Positions 15,458 through 24,542 of a DNA stretch of 64,000 nucleotides are shown here, piece by piece. The number at the start of each line of letters is the position of its first letter. Position 1 is the first letter of the stretch. The DNA is from Chryseobacterium daecheongense (lineage in GTDB: Bacteria > Bacteroidota > Bacteroidia > Flavobacteriales > Weeksellaceae). The notes beneath the pieces are model-generated. The model did not search any database. It saw only the letters and a list, made by a program, of their open reading frames with translations, and was not told the origin of the DNA. The DNA lies in contig NZ_RJTX01000004.1 in assembly GCF_003729955.1 (NCBI RefSeq), positions 372,001-436,000 on the forward strand. The letters run 5' to 3'. A program made the translations under genes and the position numbers.

Positions 15458-18142
15458 ATGAAATTATATATTTCCAAGTTAATTCTTGGTTTATTCTTAT
15501 TATCAACATCTTTTATTTTTGCTCAAAACCTATCAAAAAGCCAGTTCCAGGTAAGAGGAAACTGCGATATGTGTAAGGAAAGAATAGAAACCACTGCTAA
15601 AAAAGCAGGTGCTAAAGAAGCAAGATATTCTATTGATACACAAATATTGACGTTAGAAACAGAGAGCAATATTTCTACTGATGATATCCTTAAAAAAGTT
15701 GCGGAGGCGGGGCACGACAATGAAAAATTCAAAGCAGCAGATGAAACATATGAAAGCCTTCCGGGATGTTGCCATTATGAAAGAGATCTGCAGCCTTCTT
15801 CTCAAACAGAAGCACAACATCATCAGCATAAAAAAGAAAATGAGTTTTATGTAAAAGGGAATTGTGGTTCCTGTAAAGCAAGAATTGAAAAGGCAGCTAA
15901 AGACGCAGGTGCCAGTTCAGCAGAATGGAGTGCAGAAACACAAACAGTTATTTTGCAATTTGATGCTTCCAAAACGTCAGCAGACAAAATTTTAAAAAAG
16001 ATTGCCGAAGTAGGACATGATAATGAAAAGTACAAAGCTTCTGATGATGTCTATAACGATCTTCCGGGATGTTGTCTTTATGACAGGGAAATTCCAATGG
16101 GGGCAACGAATCCAAAAGTCCATTTTGAAGAAGAAACGTCATCTGCACATGAAAATCATAATGTGGCATCAGAAAATAATCATGCTGATCATGAAAATAA
16201 AATCGAAGGTGTTACCATATCCGGTTCAAAAGCGCCCACTGCTTTAAGTAAAAAAGAGGCCGGTTTAACTTTCAATATTGATAAAAAGGAACTGTTAAAA
16301 GCAGCATGCTGTAATTTATCCGAAAGTTTTGAAACCAATGCTACAGTAGATGTTTCTTTCAGTAATGCAGTTACGGGTACAAAACAATTAAAAATGTTAG
16401 GTCTGGATCAAAAATATACAAGCCTGACCAAGGAACTTTTGCCGGAAATCAGAGGTCTTGCGTCCGCTTATGGATTGAATTTCATTCCAGGAAGATGGAT
16501 TGAAAGCATCCAGCTGACAAAAGGAGGAAGTACTGTAACGAATGGTTATGAAAGTATTACTGGACAAATCAACACGGAACTTTTAAAAAATTCAGAAAAA
16601 CCAGAGACTTCATTGAATCTTTTTTCAGATTTTAATGGAAGAGCGGAAGCTAATTTTACAAGTGTTGCTCCTATTAATGAGAAATGGTCGCAGACTTTTT
16701 TATTGCATGGAAACGGCACTTTCGGAAACACGGATATGAATGACGACGGGTTTCTGGACAGACCTAAAGGAACCCAATTAAACGCAGCTTACTTATTAAA
16801 TTACAACGATTTAGAAAAGTCCGGTTTAGGTTCGCATTTTGGAATTAATTTTATTAAAGATGAAAGAACGGCAGGACAAACGGGATTCAATAAGCAATTG
16901 GACCAGGATGAGCAATCTGCTTATGGTGTGGGAATCAATATTTCAAGATTCCAGGTTTGGAATAAAACAGGATATGTTTTTAAAGGAAAGCCATATCAGA
17001 GCCTAGGCTGGATGAATCAATATGTGTATCATCAGCAGGACAGCTTTTTCGGATTGAGAAATTATTCCGGGAAACAGCACACGTATTATTCCAATTTAAT
17101 TTTTGAAAGTATTCTCGGTAATACCAATCATAAATATAAAGCAGGAGCAAGTTTTCTATATGATGGGTATGATGAGACCTACTTAACGGATAATTATAAA
17201 AGAAATGAAATTGTTCCGGGTATTTTTGCAGAATATACTTTAACAGGGTTAAAATATACTTTGGTGGCCGGTGCAAGAGCTGACTTTCATAATCTTGCAG
17301 GAACACAATTCACTCCAAGATTAAATTTCAAATATGACTTCACTCCACAAACCATCGTAAGACTTTCTGCAGGAAGAGGGTTCAGAACGGCTTCTGTTTT
17401 TGCGGAAAATCAGCAATATTTTGCATCAAACCGTAGTATTCAGATTCTGCAAAACGGAGGGAATATTTATGGATTAAAACCTGAAATTGCATGGAATTAT
17501 GGAATAAGTTTACAACAGGAGTTCAAACTTTTTGGAAAAAAATCCAGTATTGTGGCTGATTTTTTCAGAACAGATTTCCAAGATCAGGTTTTGGTAGATC
17601 TGGACAGATCACCTCAACAATTAACGTTCTATAATCTTGAAGGAAGGTCTTTTGCCAACAGTTTTCAAACACAATGGGATTTCACTCCTTTCAAAAACTT
17701 TGATGTAAGGCTGGCCTATAAATATTATGATGTTCAGGCGGACTATCTGGAGGGAAGAAGAGAAATTCCTTTTATGGCAAAGCATAGAGGATTTATGAAC
17801 CTAGCTTATGCGACCAATAAAAACAGCAAAGGAGGATTCTGGAGCTTCGACACTACCTTAAACTGGGTAGGAAAGCAAAGGCTTCCTGATATGTCCGGGA
17901 ATCCTGCAGAATTTCAGCTTCCGGCTTATTCGAATTCTTATGCGGTGCTGAATGCCCAGATTTCAAGAAACTTCAATAAAAAATTGAGAGCTTATCTCGG
18001 CGGAGAGAATTTAACGTCTTATCAGCAGGAAAACCCTATCATCGATTTTAAAAATCCTTTCGGAAATTATTTTGATGGTGGAATGGTGTATGCCCCGATC
18101 ATGAAAGCTAACTTTTATGTGGGTCTGGATGTGACGTTTTAA
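15458..18142 (+). CDS. TonB-dependent receptor with two N-terminal HMA domains
   Basis: Outer-membrane receptor of 894 residues. A Sec signal peptide (about 1-22, cut after FAQ) is followed by two heavy-metal-associated domains: about 28-95 with CDMC (36-39), and about 130-196 with CGSC (136-139). Each is followed by the same tail motif, LPGCC. A His-rich linker (HHQHKK, then AHENHNVASENNHADH) leads to the plug domain near 250-370, which itself has a CC pair (284-285), and then the 22-strand barrel ending in an aromatic residue. HMA domains normally bind Cu(I) or similar soft metals, so a copper or other metal uptake role is inferred. No SusD partner is nearby. Confidence 0.92.
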   Translation: MKLYISKLILGLFLLSTSFIFAQNLSKSQFQVRGNCDMCKERIETTAKKAGAKEARYSIDTQILTLETESNISTDDILKKVAEAGHDNEKFKAADETYESLPGCCHYERDLQPSSQTEAQHHQHKKENEFYVKGNCGSCKARIEKAAKDAGASSAEWSAETQTVILQFDASKTSADKILKKIAEVGHDNEKYKASDDVYNDLPGCCLYDREIPMGATNPKVHFEEETSSAHENHNVASENNHADHENKIEGVTISGSKAPTALSKKEAGLTFNIDKKELLKAACCNLSESFETNATVDVSFSNAVTGTKQLKMLGLDQKYTSLTKELLPEIRGLASAYGLNFIPGRWIESIQLTKGGSTVTNGYESITGQINTELLKNSEKPETSLNLFSDFNGRAEANFTSVAPINEKWSQTFLLHGNGTFGNTDMNDDGFLDRPKGTQLNAAYLLNYNDLEKSGLGSHFGINFIKDERTAGQTGFNKQLDQDEQSAYGVGINISRFQVWNKTGYVFKGKPYQSLGWMNQYVYHQQDSFFGLRNYSGKQHTYYSNLIFESILGNTNHKYKAGASFLYDGYDETYLTDNYKRNEIVPGIFAEYTLTGLKYTLVAGARADFHNLAGTQFTPRLNFKYDFTPQTIVRLSAGRGFRTASVFAENQQYFASNRSIQILQNGGNIYGLKPEIAWNYGISLQQEFKLFGKKSSIVADFFRTDFQDQVLVDLDRSPQQLTFYNLEGRSFANSFQTQWDFTPFKNFDVRLAYKYYDVQADYLEGRREIPFMAKHRGFMNLAYATNKNSKGGFWSFDTTLNWVGKQRLPDMSGNPAEFQLPAYSNSYAVLNAQISRNFNKKLRAYLGGENLTSYQQENPIIDFKNPFGNYFDGGMVYAPIMKANFYVGLDVTF

Positions 18143-18202
18143 AGACAGAAAACTGGAAGAATTAAGCCGGGAATATTAGCTGCCTAATCTTCCTAACTAA
18201 AT

Positions 18203-18234
18203 AAAAAACAGCTTCAATATTGAAGCTGTTTTTT
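18203..18234. terminator. Bidirectional terminator
   Basis: Perfect 16-base inverted repeat with six A at one end and six T at the other. It serves the plus-strand receptor gene and the minus-strand cupin gene, which converge here. Confidence 0.88.
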
Positions 18235-18236
18235 AT

Positions 18237-18734
18237 TTATCTCCCGAAATCATCCTGCACTCTCACAATATCATCTTCATCTGAAGGATTGGATGCATCA
18301 GTATGCTGCCAGATTTCAGCAACTACTCCCCATCCGTCTAAACCGATCAAACGGTGTCTCTCTCCTTGCTGAAGCTTTACCTGATCTTTTGGCTGATATT
18401 CTTTTAACTCACCTTCTTCATCGGTATTGCTCCTTTTTATTCCCACTGTTCCTTCCACTACCTGCCAGATTTCAGCTCTCCTGTGGTGATATTGCCAGCT
18501 TAATCTTGCATTTGGGGCTACCACAAGGATTTTAGGGCTTAGTTTTCCTCCAATTCTCAGATTTTCAACATCAATCCCGTCAAAATACTGATTGGCAAAA
18601 TCCTGTGCCTGATTTTCATCAATTACGAAAAAACCTCCCCAAGGTCTTGTATCATCTTTGGCAACAAGATTAAACCCTTGTGATGTCAACATTTTTTCTA
18701 CTTTCTCAAATATTTGCTGTTTCTCTGCACTCAT
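18237..18734 (-). CDS. Mannose-6-phosphate isomerase type II-like cupin protein
   Basis: A 165-residue single-domain cupin. It matches the C-terminal cupin of type II phosphomannose isomerase / GDP-mannose pyrophosphorylase: TRPWGGFFVI, then LRIGGKLSPKILVV, the metal-site stretch WQYHHRRAEIWQVVEGTVGI, and QGERHRLIGL. Databases often call such short proteins phosphoheptose isomerase, which I doubt. Sitting at the tail of a mannose-rich N-glycan locus, it could interconvert mannose 6-phosphate and fructose 6-phosphate. That is inference from context; the family fold is clear. The end coincides with a bidirectional terminator. Confidence 0.85.
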   Translation of the reverse strand: MSAEKQQIFEKVEKMLTSQGFNLVAKDDTRPWGGFFVIDENQAQDFANQYFDGIDVENLRIGGKLSPKILVVAPNARLSWQYHHRRAEIWQVVEGTVGIKRSNTDEEGELKEYQPKDQVKLQQGERHRLIGLDGWGVVAEIWQHTDASNPSDEDDIVRVQDDFGR

Positions 18735-18767
18735 ATCCTTTTCTCTTTTAATAGTATTTCTGTTTTA

Positions 18768-21041
18768 TTATTTCTCTTTTGACATAGAATACGGGAAATC
18801 TTTTTCCTGTGATCCTCTTTCTTTATTCGGCCGATCATCCATATGGAAGTCTAAAACCGCTCCTTTCATGAGTTCCTTATGGCTTAACCAGTTTTTGGAA
18901 TAAGGTTGAAGATTTACGCTCAATGATTGTACGTAAAGGTTTTTTGCACTGTTTTCCGGTGCTTTTATGTCAATTGTTTTTCCATTTTCCAAATGAATTA
19001 TTGCCTGTTTGAATAATGGAGCCCCCAAAACATACTGATCTGTGGCAGGCGTTACCGGATAAAATCCTAAAGCTGAAAATACATACCAGGCAGAAGTCTG
19101 CCCGTTATCTTCATCTCCGCAATAGCCATCCGGTGTTGCATAATATAATTTATCCATCACCTGTCTTGCCCAATATTGGGTTTTGTATGGTGCCCCTGCA
19201 TAATTGTATAAATAGATCATGTGCTGAATCGGTTGGTTTCCATGTGCATACTGCCCCATATTCATAATCTGCATTTCACGGATTTCATGGATTACGCTGC
19301 CATAATAGCTGTCATCAAAAATCGGAGGAAGTGAGAAAACCTCATCCAGTTTGGCCTCGAATTTCTTTTTGCCGCCCATTAATTTAGCCAGGCCATCAAT
19401 ATCCTGGAAAACGGACCACGTATAATGCCAACTATTTCCTTCAGTGAAAGCATCTCCCCATTTGAAAGGATTAAACGGAGACTGAAATTTCCCGTCTTTA
19501 TTTTTACCCCGCATTAAACCTGATTCAGGATCAAACAGGTTTTTATAATTGTAGGCTCTTTTTTTATAGATTTCAATTTCGGATTCCGGTTTTCCCAACG
19601 CTTTTCCCAATTGATAAATGGAAAAATCATCGTATGCATATTCTAACGTTCTGGCAGCATTTTCGTTAATTTTCACATCATACGGAACATAGCCTAATGT
19701 ATTGTAATACTCTACACCTTTACGACCTACCGCACTGATCGGCCCTTCATGATCTGCTCCATGTTTCACTGCCTGCCAAAGGGTTTCTACATCATAACCA
19801 CGAAGTCCTTTGATGTAGGCGTCTGCCACTACAGAAGCAGAATTGTTTCCGATCATAATGTCGGAATATCCCGGACTGCTCCATTCCGGCAGAAAACCTC
19901 CTTCCTTGAAAGCATTAGCCAGTCCTTCCTGCATTTCTACATTGATGCTTGGATAAACCAGATTCAGAAAAGGATATAATGCACGGAAAGTATCCCAAAA
20001 ACCCGTTCCGGCAAACATTCTTCCGTCTAAAATCTTGCTGTTGTAAGGACTCCAATGCTTTATTTTATTTTGAGCATCAATCTCATATAATTTTTGCGGG
20101 AAAAATAATGTTCTGTATAAAGAGGAATAAAAAGTTCTTATCTGCTGATCGGTTCCTCCCTTCACTTCAATTCTTCCTAAAGTTTTGTTCCAGATGTTTT
20201 TGGCATCGGTTTTCACCTGCTCAAAATCACGTTTTCCAATCTCTCTGCTCAAATTGAGTTCTGCCTGTTCAAAACTGATGAATGAAGAGGCTACTTTAGC
20301 ATAAACAGATTCTTTATTTTTTAGTTTAAATCCAACCACCGCTCCTGCGTGATCACTTGTGATCTCTAATTGGTTATTTACAAACTGATCGTCTTTCCAT
20401 GCCTTCGTTACTTCGAAGCCTTTATCAAATTGAATGACGAAATAGTTTTTAAAGCTCTCATATTTCCCTCTGGAATATTTTGTGGTATAACCTATAATTT
20501 TTCTTTCTTTCGGAAGAATTTTAATATATGATCCTCTGTTAAGGGCATCAATAACCACATAAGCACTGTCTGTTTTAGGGAAGTCAAATTTGAAGAAAGC
20601 AGCTCTCTCAGTAGGGGCAAACTCCGTAGTTACATTGATATCCGCGAGATAAACACTATAAAAGTAAGGTGTGGCCACTTCTGCCTTATGACTGAACCAG
20701 CTTGCCCGGTCATCTTCTTTGAATTTTAATTTTCCCACTCCCGGCATTATGGCAAATGCGCCATAATCATTCATCCAGGGAGACGGCTGATGCGTTTGTT
20801 TAAAGCCTCTTATTTTATCTGCATCGTAAGTGTATGCCCATCCGTCACCCATTTTTCCGGTTTGCGGTGTCCAGAGATTCATCCCCCAGGGAAGTCCCAC
20901 GGCAGGATAGGTGTTTCCGTTAGATAAAGACGGTTTGGACTGGGTCCCCATCAACGGATTTACATAATCAACGGGAGACAGATCCTGGCCGAATGCCAAA
21001 ATATTCAATACAATAAAGAAGGTGGATAATAGAAACTTCAT
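18768..21041 (-). CDS. GH92 family glycosidase, Gln at the usual catalytic acid
   Basis: Exported GH92 enzyme of 757 residues; the family hydrolyses alpha-mannosides in a calcium-dependent, inverting reaction. The signal peptide MKFLLSTFFIVLNILAFGQ is followed by the N-terminal beta domain beginning VDYVNPLMGTQSK. An (alpha/alpha)6 domain follows, with WDTFRALYPFLNLVYP, NYAGAPYKTQYWARQV and EDNGQTSAWYVFSALGFYP. The position that is normally Glu in the GNEP-type acid motif reads HGNQP here, with Gln603 (codon at 19233-19235). The second GH92 of this locus keeps Glu. It is 14 bases downstream of the ROK kinase gene. Confidence 0.93.
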   Translation of the reverse strand: MKFLLSTFFIVLNILAFGQDLSPVDYVNPLMGTQSKPSLSNGNTYPAVGLPWGMNLWTPQTGKMGDGWAYTYDADKIRGFKQTHQPSPWMNDYGAFAIMPGVGKLKFKEDDRASWFSHKAEVATPYFYSVYLADINVTTEFAPTERAAFFKFDFPKTDSAYVVIDALNRGSYIKILPKERKIIGYTTKYSRGKYESFKNYFVIQFDKGFEVTKAWKDDQFVNNQLEITSDHAGAVVGFKLKNKESVYAKVASSFISFEQAELNLSREIGKRDFEQVKTDAKNIWNKTLGRIEVKGGTDQQIRTFYSSLYRTLFFPQKLYEIDAQNKIKHWSPYNSKILDGRMFAGTGFWDTFRALYPFLNLVYPSINVEMQEGLANAFKEGGFLPEWSSPGYSDIMIGNNSASVVADAYIKGLRGYDVETLWQAVKHGADHEGPISAVGRKGVEYYNTLGYVPYDVKINENAARTLEYAYDDFSIYQLGKALGKPESEIEIYKKRAYNYKNLFDPESGLMRGKNKDGKFQSPFNPFKWGDAFTEGNSWHYTWSVFQDIDGLAKLMGGKKKFEAKLDEVFSLPPIFDDSYYGSVIHEIREMQIMNMGQYAHGNQPIQHMIYLYNYAGAPYKTQYWARQVMDKLYYATPDGYCGDEDNGQTSAWYVFSALGFYPVTPATDQYVLGAPLFKQAIIHLENGKTIDIKAPENSAKNLYVQSLSVNLQPYSKNWLSHKELMKGAVLDFHMDDRPNKERGSQEKDFPYSMSKEK

Positions 21042-21055
21042 TATACAATTTTTAT

Positions 21056-21919
21056 TTATTCTTTAGATTTTTTCAAAGCGTAACTTGCTGCGCCTAAAAT
21101 AGCAGCATCCTCAAAAATGGCAGAAATTTTAACCGGTAGGTGGATGTTATTTTCAATTAAGTTTTGAGTAAATCTTTTTTCAAAATAAGGATACGCTTTG
21201 GCAATATTTCCTCCTATGACCAAGACTTCCGGATCATAGGATCTGACATATTTTGTAATAAATTCAGCAAAAGAATCCGCATATTCACCGAACATTTTAG
21301 TTTGGATGTCTTCAGGTTTTTCCAGGAGGTCTTTAGTCCCTGAAATTGTTTCTCCAGTGAGTTCAGCATAACGGTTGATAAACCAACGTGTCGCCAAATA
21401 ATCTTCACAAATAGAGTCTTTTAACGGTGAATCCCACAAATCTTCATCGGTAGCTACTGTTCCGTCATAAAAGGTTGTTCCAAGTCCTGTTCCCAGGGTT
21501 ACTCCAAAAATTCTTTTATATTCTTTTACACAACCACCGAATACTTCACCTTCCAAAAAGGCAGCTGCATCATTAACAAAATAAATCTGGTCCTTTGAAA
21601 TAGATAACCTTTGGGCTAACTCTTCTTTAATATTTGCCTGGTAAATATCCATAAATTTACCTTGCTGCATATGAGAAATCCCATTCTCGTAATCGAAAGG
21701 TCCGGGCATGGCAATACCTATTAAAAGTTCTTCCTTAGCAAGATCCCATATAGCTTTTTCAATGGCGGAAACCCATGCGGAAAAGATGATTTCCCGGGGT
21801 TCAAAAGAATCGACATGTTCTCTGATATAGGTTGACCCTATAATTTCACGCTTCTCCGGATGTACCTGAGCCATCGTGATGTGTGAGCCCCCAATGTCTA
21901 TTCCTAGTATATTTTGCAT
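21056..21919 (-). CDS. ROK family sugar kinase
   Basis: A 287-residue ROK protein, probably a cytoplasmic hexose kinase (glucose, mannose or N-acetylglucosamine). The ATP-binding segment GIDIGGSHITMAQV opens the protein. Later come IAMPGPFDYENGISH, YFVNDAAAFLEGEVFGG and TLGTGLGTTF, and the C-terminal VLVIGGNIAKAYPYF. There is no N-terminal DNA-binding domain, so it is a kinase and not a ROK repressor. In this locus it would phosphorylate mannose or GlcNAc released from N-glycans. The gene precedes a GH92 enzyme by 14 bases. Its substrate cannot be read from the sequence. Confidence 0.92.
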   Translation of the reverse strand: MQNILGIDIGGSHITMAQVHPEKREIIGSTYIREHVDSFEPREIIFSAWVSAIEKAIWDLAKEELLIGIAMPGPFDYENGISHMQQGKFMDIYQANIKEELAQRLSISKDQIYFVNDAAAFLEGEVFGGCVKEYKRIFGVTLGTGLGTTFYDGTVATDEDLWDSPLKDSICEDYLATRWFINRYAELTGETISGTKDLLEKPEDIQTKMFGEYADSFAEFITKYVRSYDPEVLVIGGNIAKAYPYFEKRFTQNLIENNIHLPVKISAIFEDAAILGAASYALKKSKE

Positions 21920-22084
21920 TATTTTTACTTTATTTTACTGATAAATTACGTTGTGAAATTAAAATAGACAAACAAGAAAGCAAGTTAAGTATTTTCATAC
22001 GAAAATTGCTCCTTGTTGTCCATCTTAGACTGCAACTTTACACCTAATTTTAATTTTCCGTCAGTATAGTTTCATTTTTACGAT

Positions 22085-24472
22085 TTATTTCACAATTACT
22101 TTTCCGGAAGAAGCAGTCTGTTTTTTTGTTGATGTTATGGTATAGATATAAGTACCGCTGGACAGGCTTTGAGTACTTACCGTAGCATTATTTTTATCAA
22201 TGGTTTGTTTTTTTACCAGCTTTCCTGAAATATCATACAGCGATACTTCATTGATAGAGTTATCTTTGATGGTAAAATGGATATCTTCCCCTTTTTTAAC
22301 AGGGTTTGGATAGATGCTATTTTCATCTTTCAAAATACTGTTTTCTGTAGATAATGAAGTGGTGCAAGCTACATCAGTACTCCAGTTTGAGTCTGACATA
22401 TTCACTAATGTAGCGAAATGAGTGTTGGATGTGGTATCCAAGGCTCCGTTGCCACTGCCTTCATTCATTTTCCAGTTGGCTTCAAGCCCCGTTGAATAAG
22501 GTGATACATTACAGTTATTATTAGAAATTTCCTGTGGTGTCAGTGCTTTTTTCCAAACCCTGAACTCATCAAGGAAGCCATTAAGTGTTCTTGAATTGTC
22601 ATAATTTCTCGCCAGATAAAGGATCCCGTTTGCGGTAAAATTTCCTGTAACGTTTGAGCTAGCATCGAGATTTCCATTAACATAAATTTTCATGGAAGCT
22701 CCATCATAAGTCGCTGCTACATGATACCAGGTATTGGTATTGAGTCCTGTATTGCTGTTGAGCTTTACCTGAGATGACCCGAAACTTAATATAAACTGCA
22801 GCTTGTTATTGGCAAGGTTACCGTCGCCAAATCTCAGCATGGCCGAATTATTATCTCCCACCTCTACTCCCACTACAGATGAAATATAAGGGAAAGCTGA
22901 TTTGAATGCATTCACTTTTACCCAGCCTTCAAATGTTATAGCATTTCCGCTGAGATTAAATTGTCCGGCGTTAAGATAAGTTGTACTTCCATTAAAAATA
23001 AGTGATCTTGCTCCCGGGCTTTGAACCGGAGTAAATCCACTGTTAAATGATGCTTCCGATGAATATGCAGAAGTTGTAGAGCCACATACCGCTTGTATTT
23101 TCCACACATAATTGGTGTTTTGTGTTAAATTCTGAAGCGTATAAGTATTGGTTGTAATATTCTGAATTTCAGTCCATGTGGCCGCTGCCGCCGTTTTATA
23201 TTGCAAAGTGTAAGAAGAGGCTGTTCCTGCATCCCATGACAATTGTGTAGTCGTTCCCAAAAAGCTTCCCGATGTAAGACCAGTAGGAATAGCACATCCG
23301 TTCCCGGAATTGAATCTTGGCGCAAAGATGTAAGTACTTTTTAAAGTCGGAGAGCAATTGGTTTGTATTCTCCAATCGTAATTCGTATTCGCTGTCAGGT
23401 TATTGACTGTGATATTGTTTCCTGAATAATTGCTTGCCACATTAGTCCAGGTGGTTGAATTGGCTGGTTTGTAATCAATATTATATGTTTGAGTTCCATT
23501 CGATGTCCAGTTTAGCTTAGCTGAAATTCCTGTCATATTGGTTGCTTCCAACCCCAAAGGCGGATCACAGGTCGTCCCTGCTGTCCATGAATACAACGGC
23601 CCGCTCAATACCGTATTTTCACCATAAAGAATGTTTGATCCGGTGCTTAAATAGCTTGCAGAATTTATTCCTTTTAAATCATACCACATGAATACTCCAT
23701 AACCGTCATTAATCGTATTGGTTGCCAGATTGGAAAGAGTGGATGCAGAAGTATTATTAATCCATGTAGCCGCGGCAGAAAGCTTAGTATTCGTAAGAGG
23801 TGGTACACTAGGAGCATTGTATGTTCCGTAGTAAGCATTCCAACTATAATCTATATAATTTCCGGCGGCATCACCATTGTAAGACTGTCTTGTTGTAGCA
23901 GGGCCTAAATAATAAAAAGTGATCAGTTTATCCGGCATCGCGGCTTTTAGTTCCTGCAAAAGCATGACAAACGAGCTATTATTAGGCTGTCCCGTCCCAT
24001 TATTTCCATAGTCTGCATATTCGTCATCCAGATCAACGCCATCCAAGCCGTATGTGTAAACAGTATGAGCAATTTGTAGAGCAAAATCGCGTGCAGCTTC
24101 ACGAGTCGGGAAATTACAGATTCCTGCTCCCTGATGGTTACCCAAAATATCCAGCAACACTTTTATTCCTTTTTGCTGCAGGGGTTTTACATATGTATTG
24201 ACGTCGTTCAGAACTTTGGAAACATTATTATTATTGGAAATATAAGCTCTGCTTTTGGACACATCATAATTAATATTAGCCGCAAAAATGATGGCAACAT
24301 TAAACAACTGCTTATTGCTGGTCTGCAGAGTATAAGAACCCGCATTCAGCATATTGTTGTTATTCACTTCCACATAGCATATTCCCAAAGGGTTAAGCGG
24401 CTGTGCATTGATCAGGGTTTTTGCCTGAAAAATGAGTATCAAAAGAACAATAAGAAAAGATTTTTGCTTCAT
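22085..24472 (-). CDS. EndoH/EndoF1-like GH18 endo-beta-N-acetylglucosaminidase with FN3, LamG and T9SS domains
   Basis: Secreted enzyme of 795 residues expected to cut the GlcNAc-GlcNAc core of N-glycans. Order: signal peptide (1-23), GH18 domain at about 27-295, two fibronectin-III domains (about 302-390 and 393-478), a LamG/concanavalin-like domain (about 488-660) and a T9SS type A sorting domain in the last 80 residues (SIYPNPVKKGEDIHF). The catalytic motif DGVDLDDE (144-151) with acid Glu151, then YADYGNNGTGQPN, closely follows Streptomyces EndoH. It is a tandem paralogue of the next upstream gene, which has only one FN3 domain. Confidence 0.93.
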   Translation of the reverse strand: MKQKSFLIVLLILIFQAKTLINAQPLNPLGICYVEVNNNNMLNAGSYTLQTSNKQLFNVAIIFAANINYDVSKSRAYISNNNNVSKVLNDVNTYVKPLQQKGIKVLLDILGNHQGAGICNFPTREAARDFALQIAHTVYTYGLDGVDLDDEYADYGNNGTGQPNNSSFVMLLQELKAAMPDKLITFYYLGPATTRQSYNGDAAGNYIDYSWNAYYGTYNAPSVPPLTNTKLSAAATWINNTSASTLSNLATNTINDGYGVFMWYDLKGINSASYLSTGSNILYGENTVLSGPLYSWTAGTTCDPPLGLEATNMTGISAKLNWTSNGTQTYNIDYKPANSTTWTNVASNYSGNNITVNNLTANTNYDWRIQTNCSPTLKSTYIFAPRFNSGNGCAIPTGLTSGSFLGTTTQLSWDAGTASSYTLQYKTAAAATWTEIQNITTNTYTLQNLTQNTNYVWKIQAVCGSTTSAYSSEASFNSGFTPVQSPGARSLIFNGSTTYLNAGQFNLSGNAITFEGWVKVNAFKSAFPYISSVVGVEVGDNNSAMLRFGDGNLANNKLQFILSFGSSQVKLNSNTGLNTNTWYHVAATYDGASMKIYVNGNLDASSNVTGNFTANGILYLARNYDNSRTLNGFLDEFRVWKKALTPQEISNNNCNVSPYSTGLEANWKMNEGSGNGALDTTSNTHFATLVNMSDSNWSTDVACTTSLSTENSILKDENSIYPNPVKKGEDIHFTIKDNSINEVSLYDISGKLVKKQTIDKNNATVSTQSLSSGTYIYTITSTKKQTASSGKVIVK

Positions 24473-24498
24473 AGTATAACCAGTTTTAAAGATTGATA

Positions 24499-24535
24499 AA
24501 ACCGGGGAATGTTATTGATTGAAACTCCCCGGTTT
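24499..24535 (-). terminator. Hairpin between the two EndoH-like genes
   Basis: Ten-base perfect stem (24499-24508 with 24526-24535), GC-rich, 17-base loop, followed on the minus strand by only four T before other bases. It is a probable partial terminator or an mRNA-stabilising 3' end after the upstream paralogue. Confidence 0.5.
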
Positions 24536-24542
24536 AGATGTA

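Noticed and set aside
18237..18734. Phosphoheptose isomerase function for the cupin protein
   Set aside because: The sequence is a cupin of the type II mannose-6-phosphate isomerase kind, without the SIS fold of GmhA.
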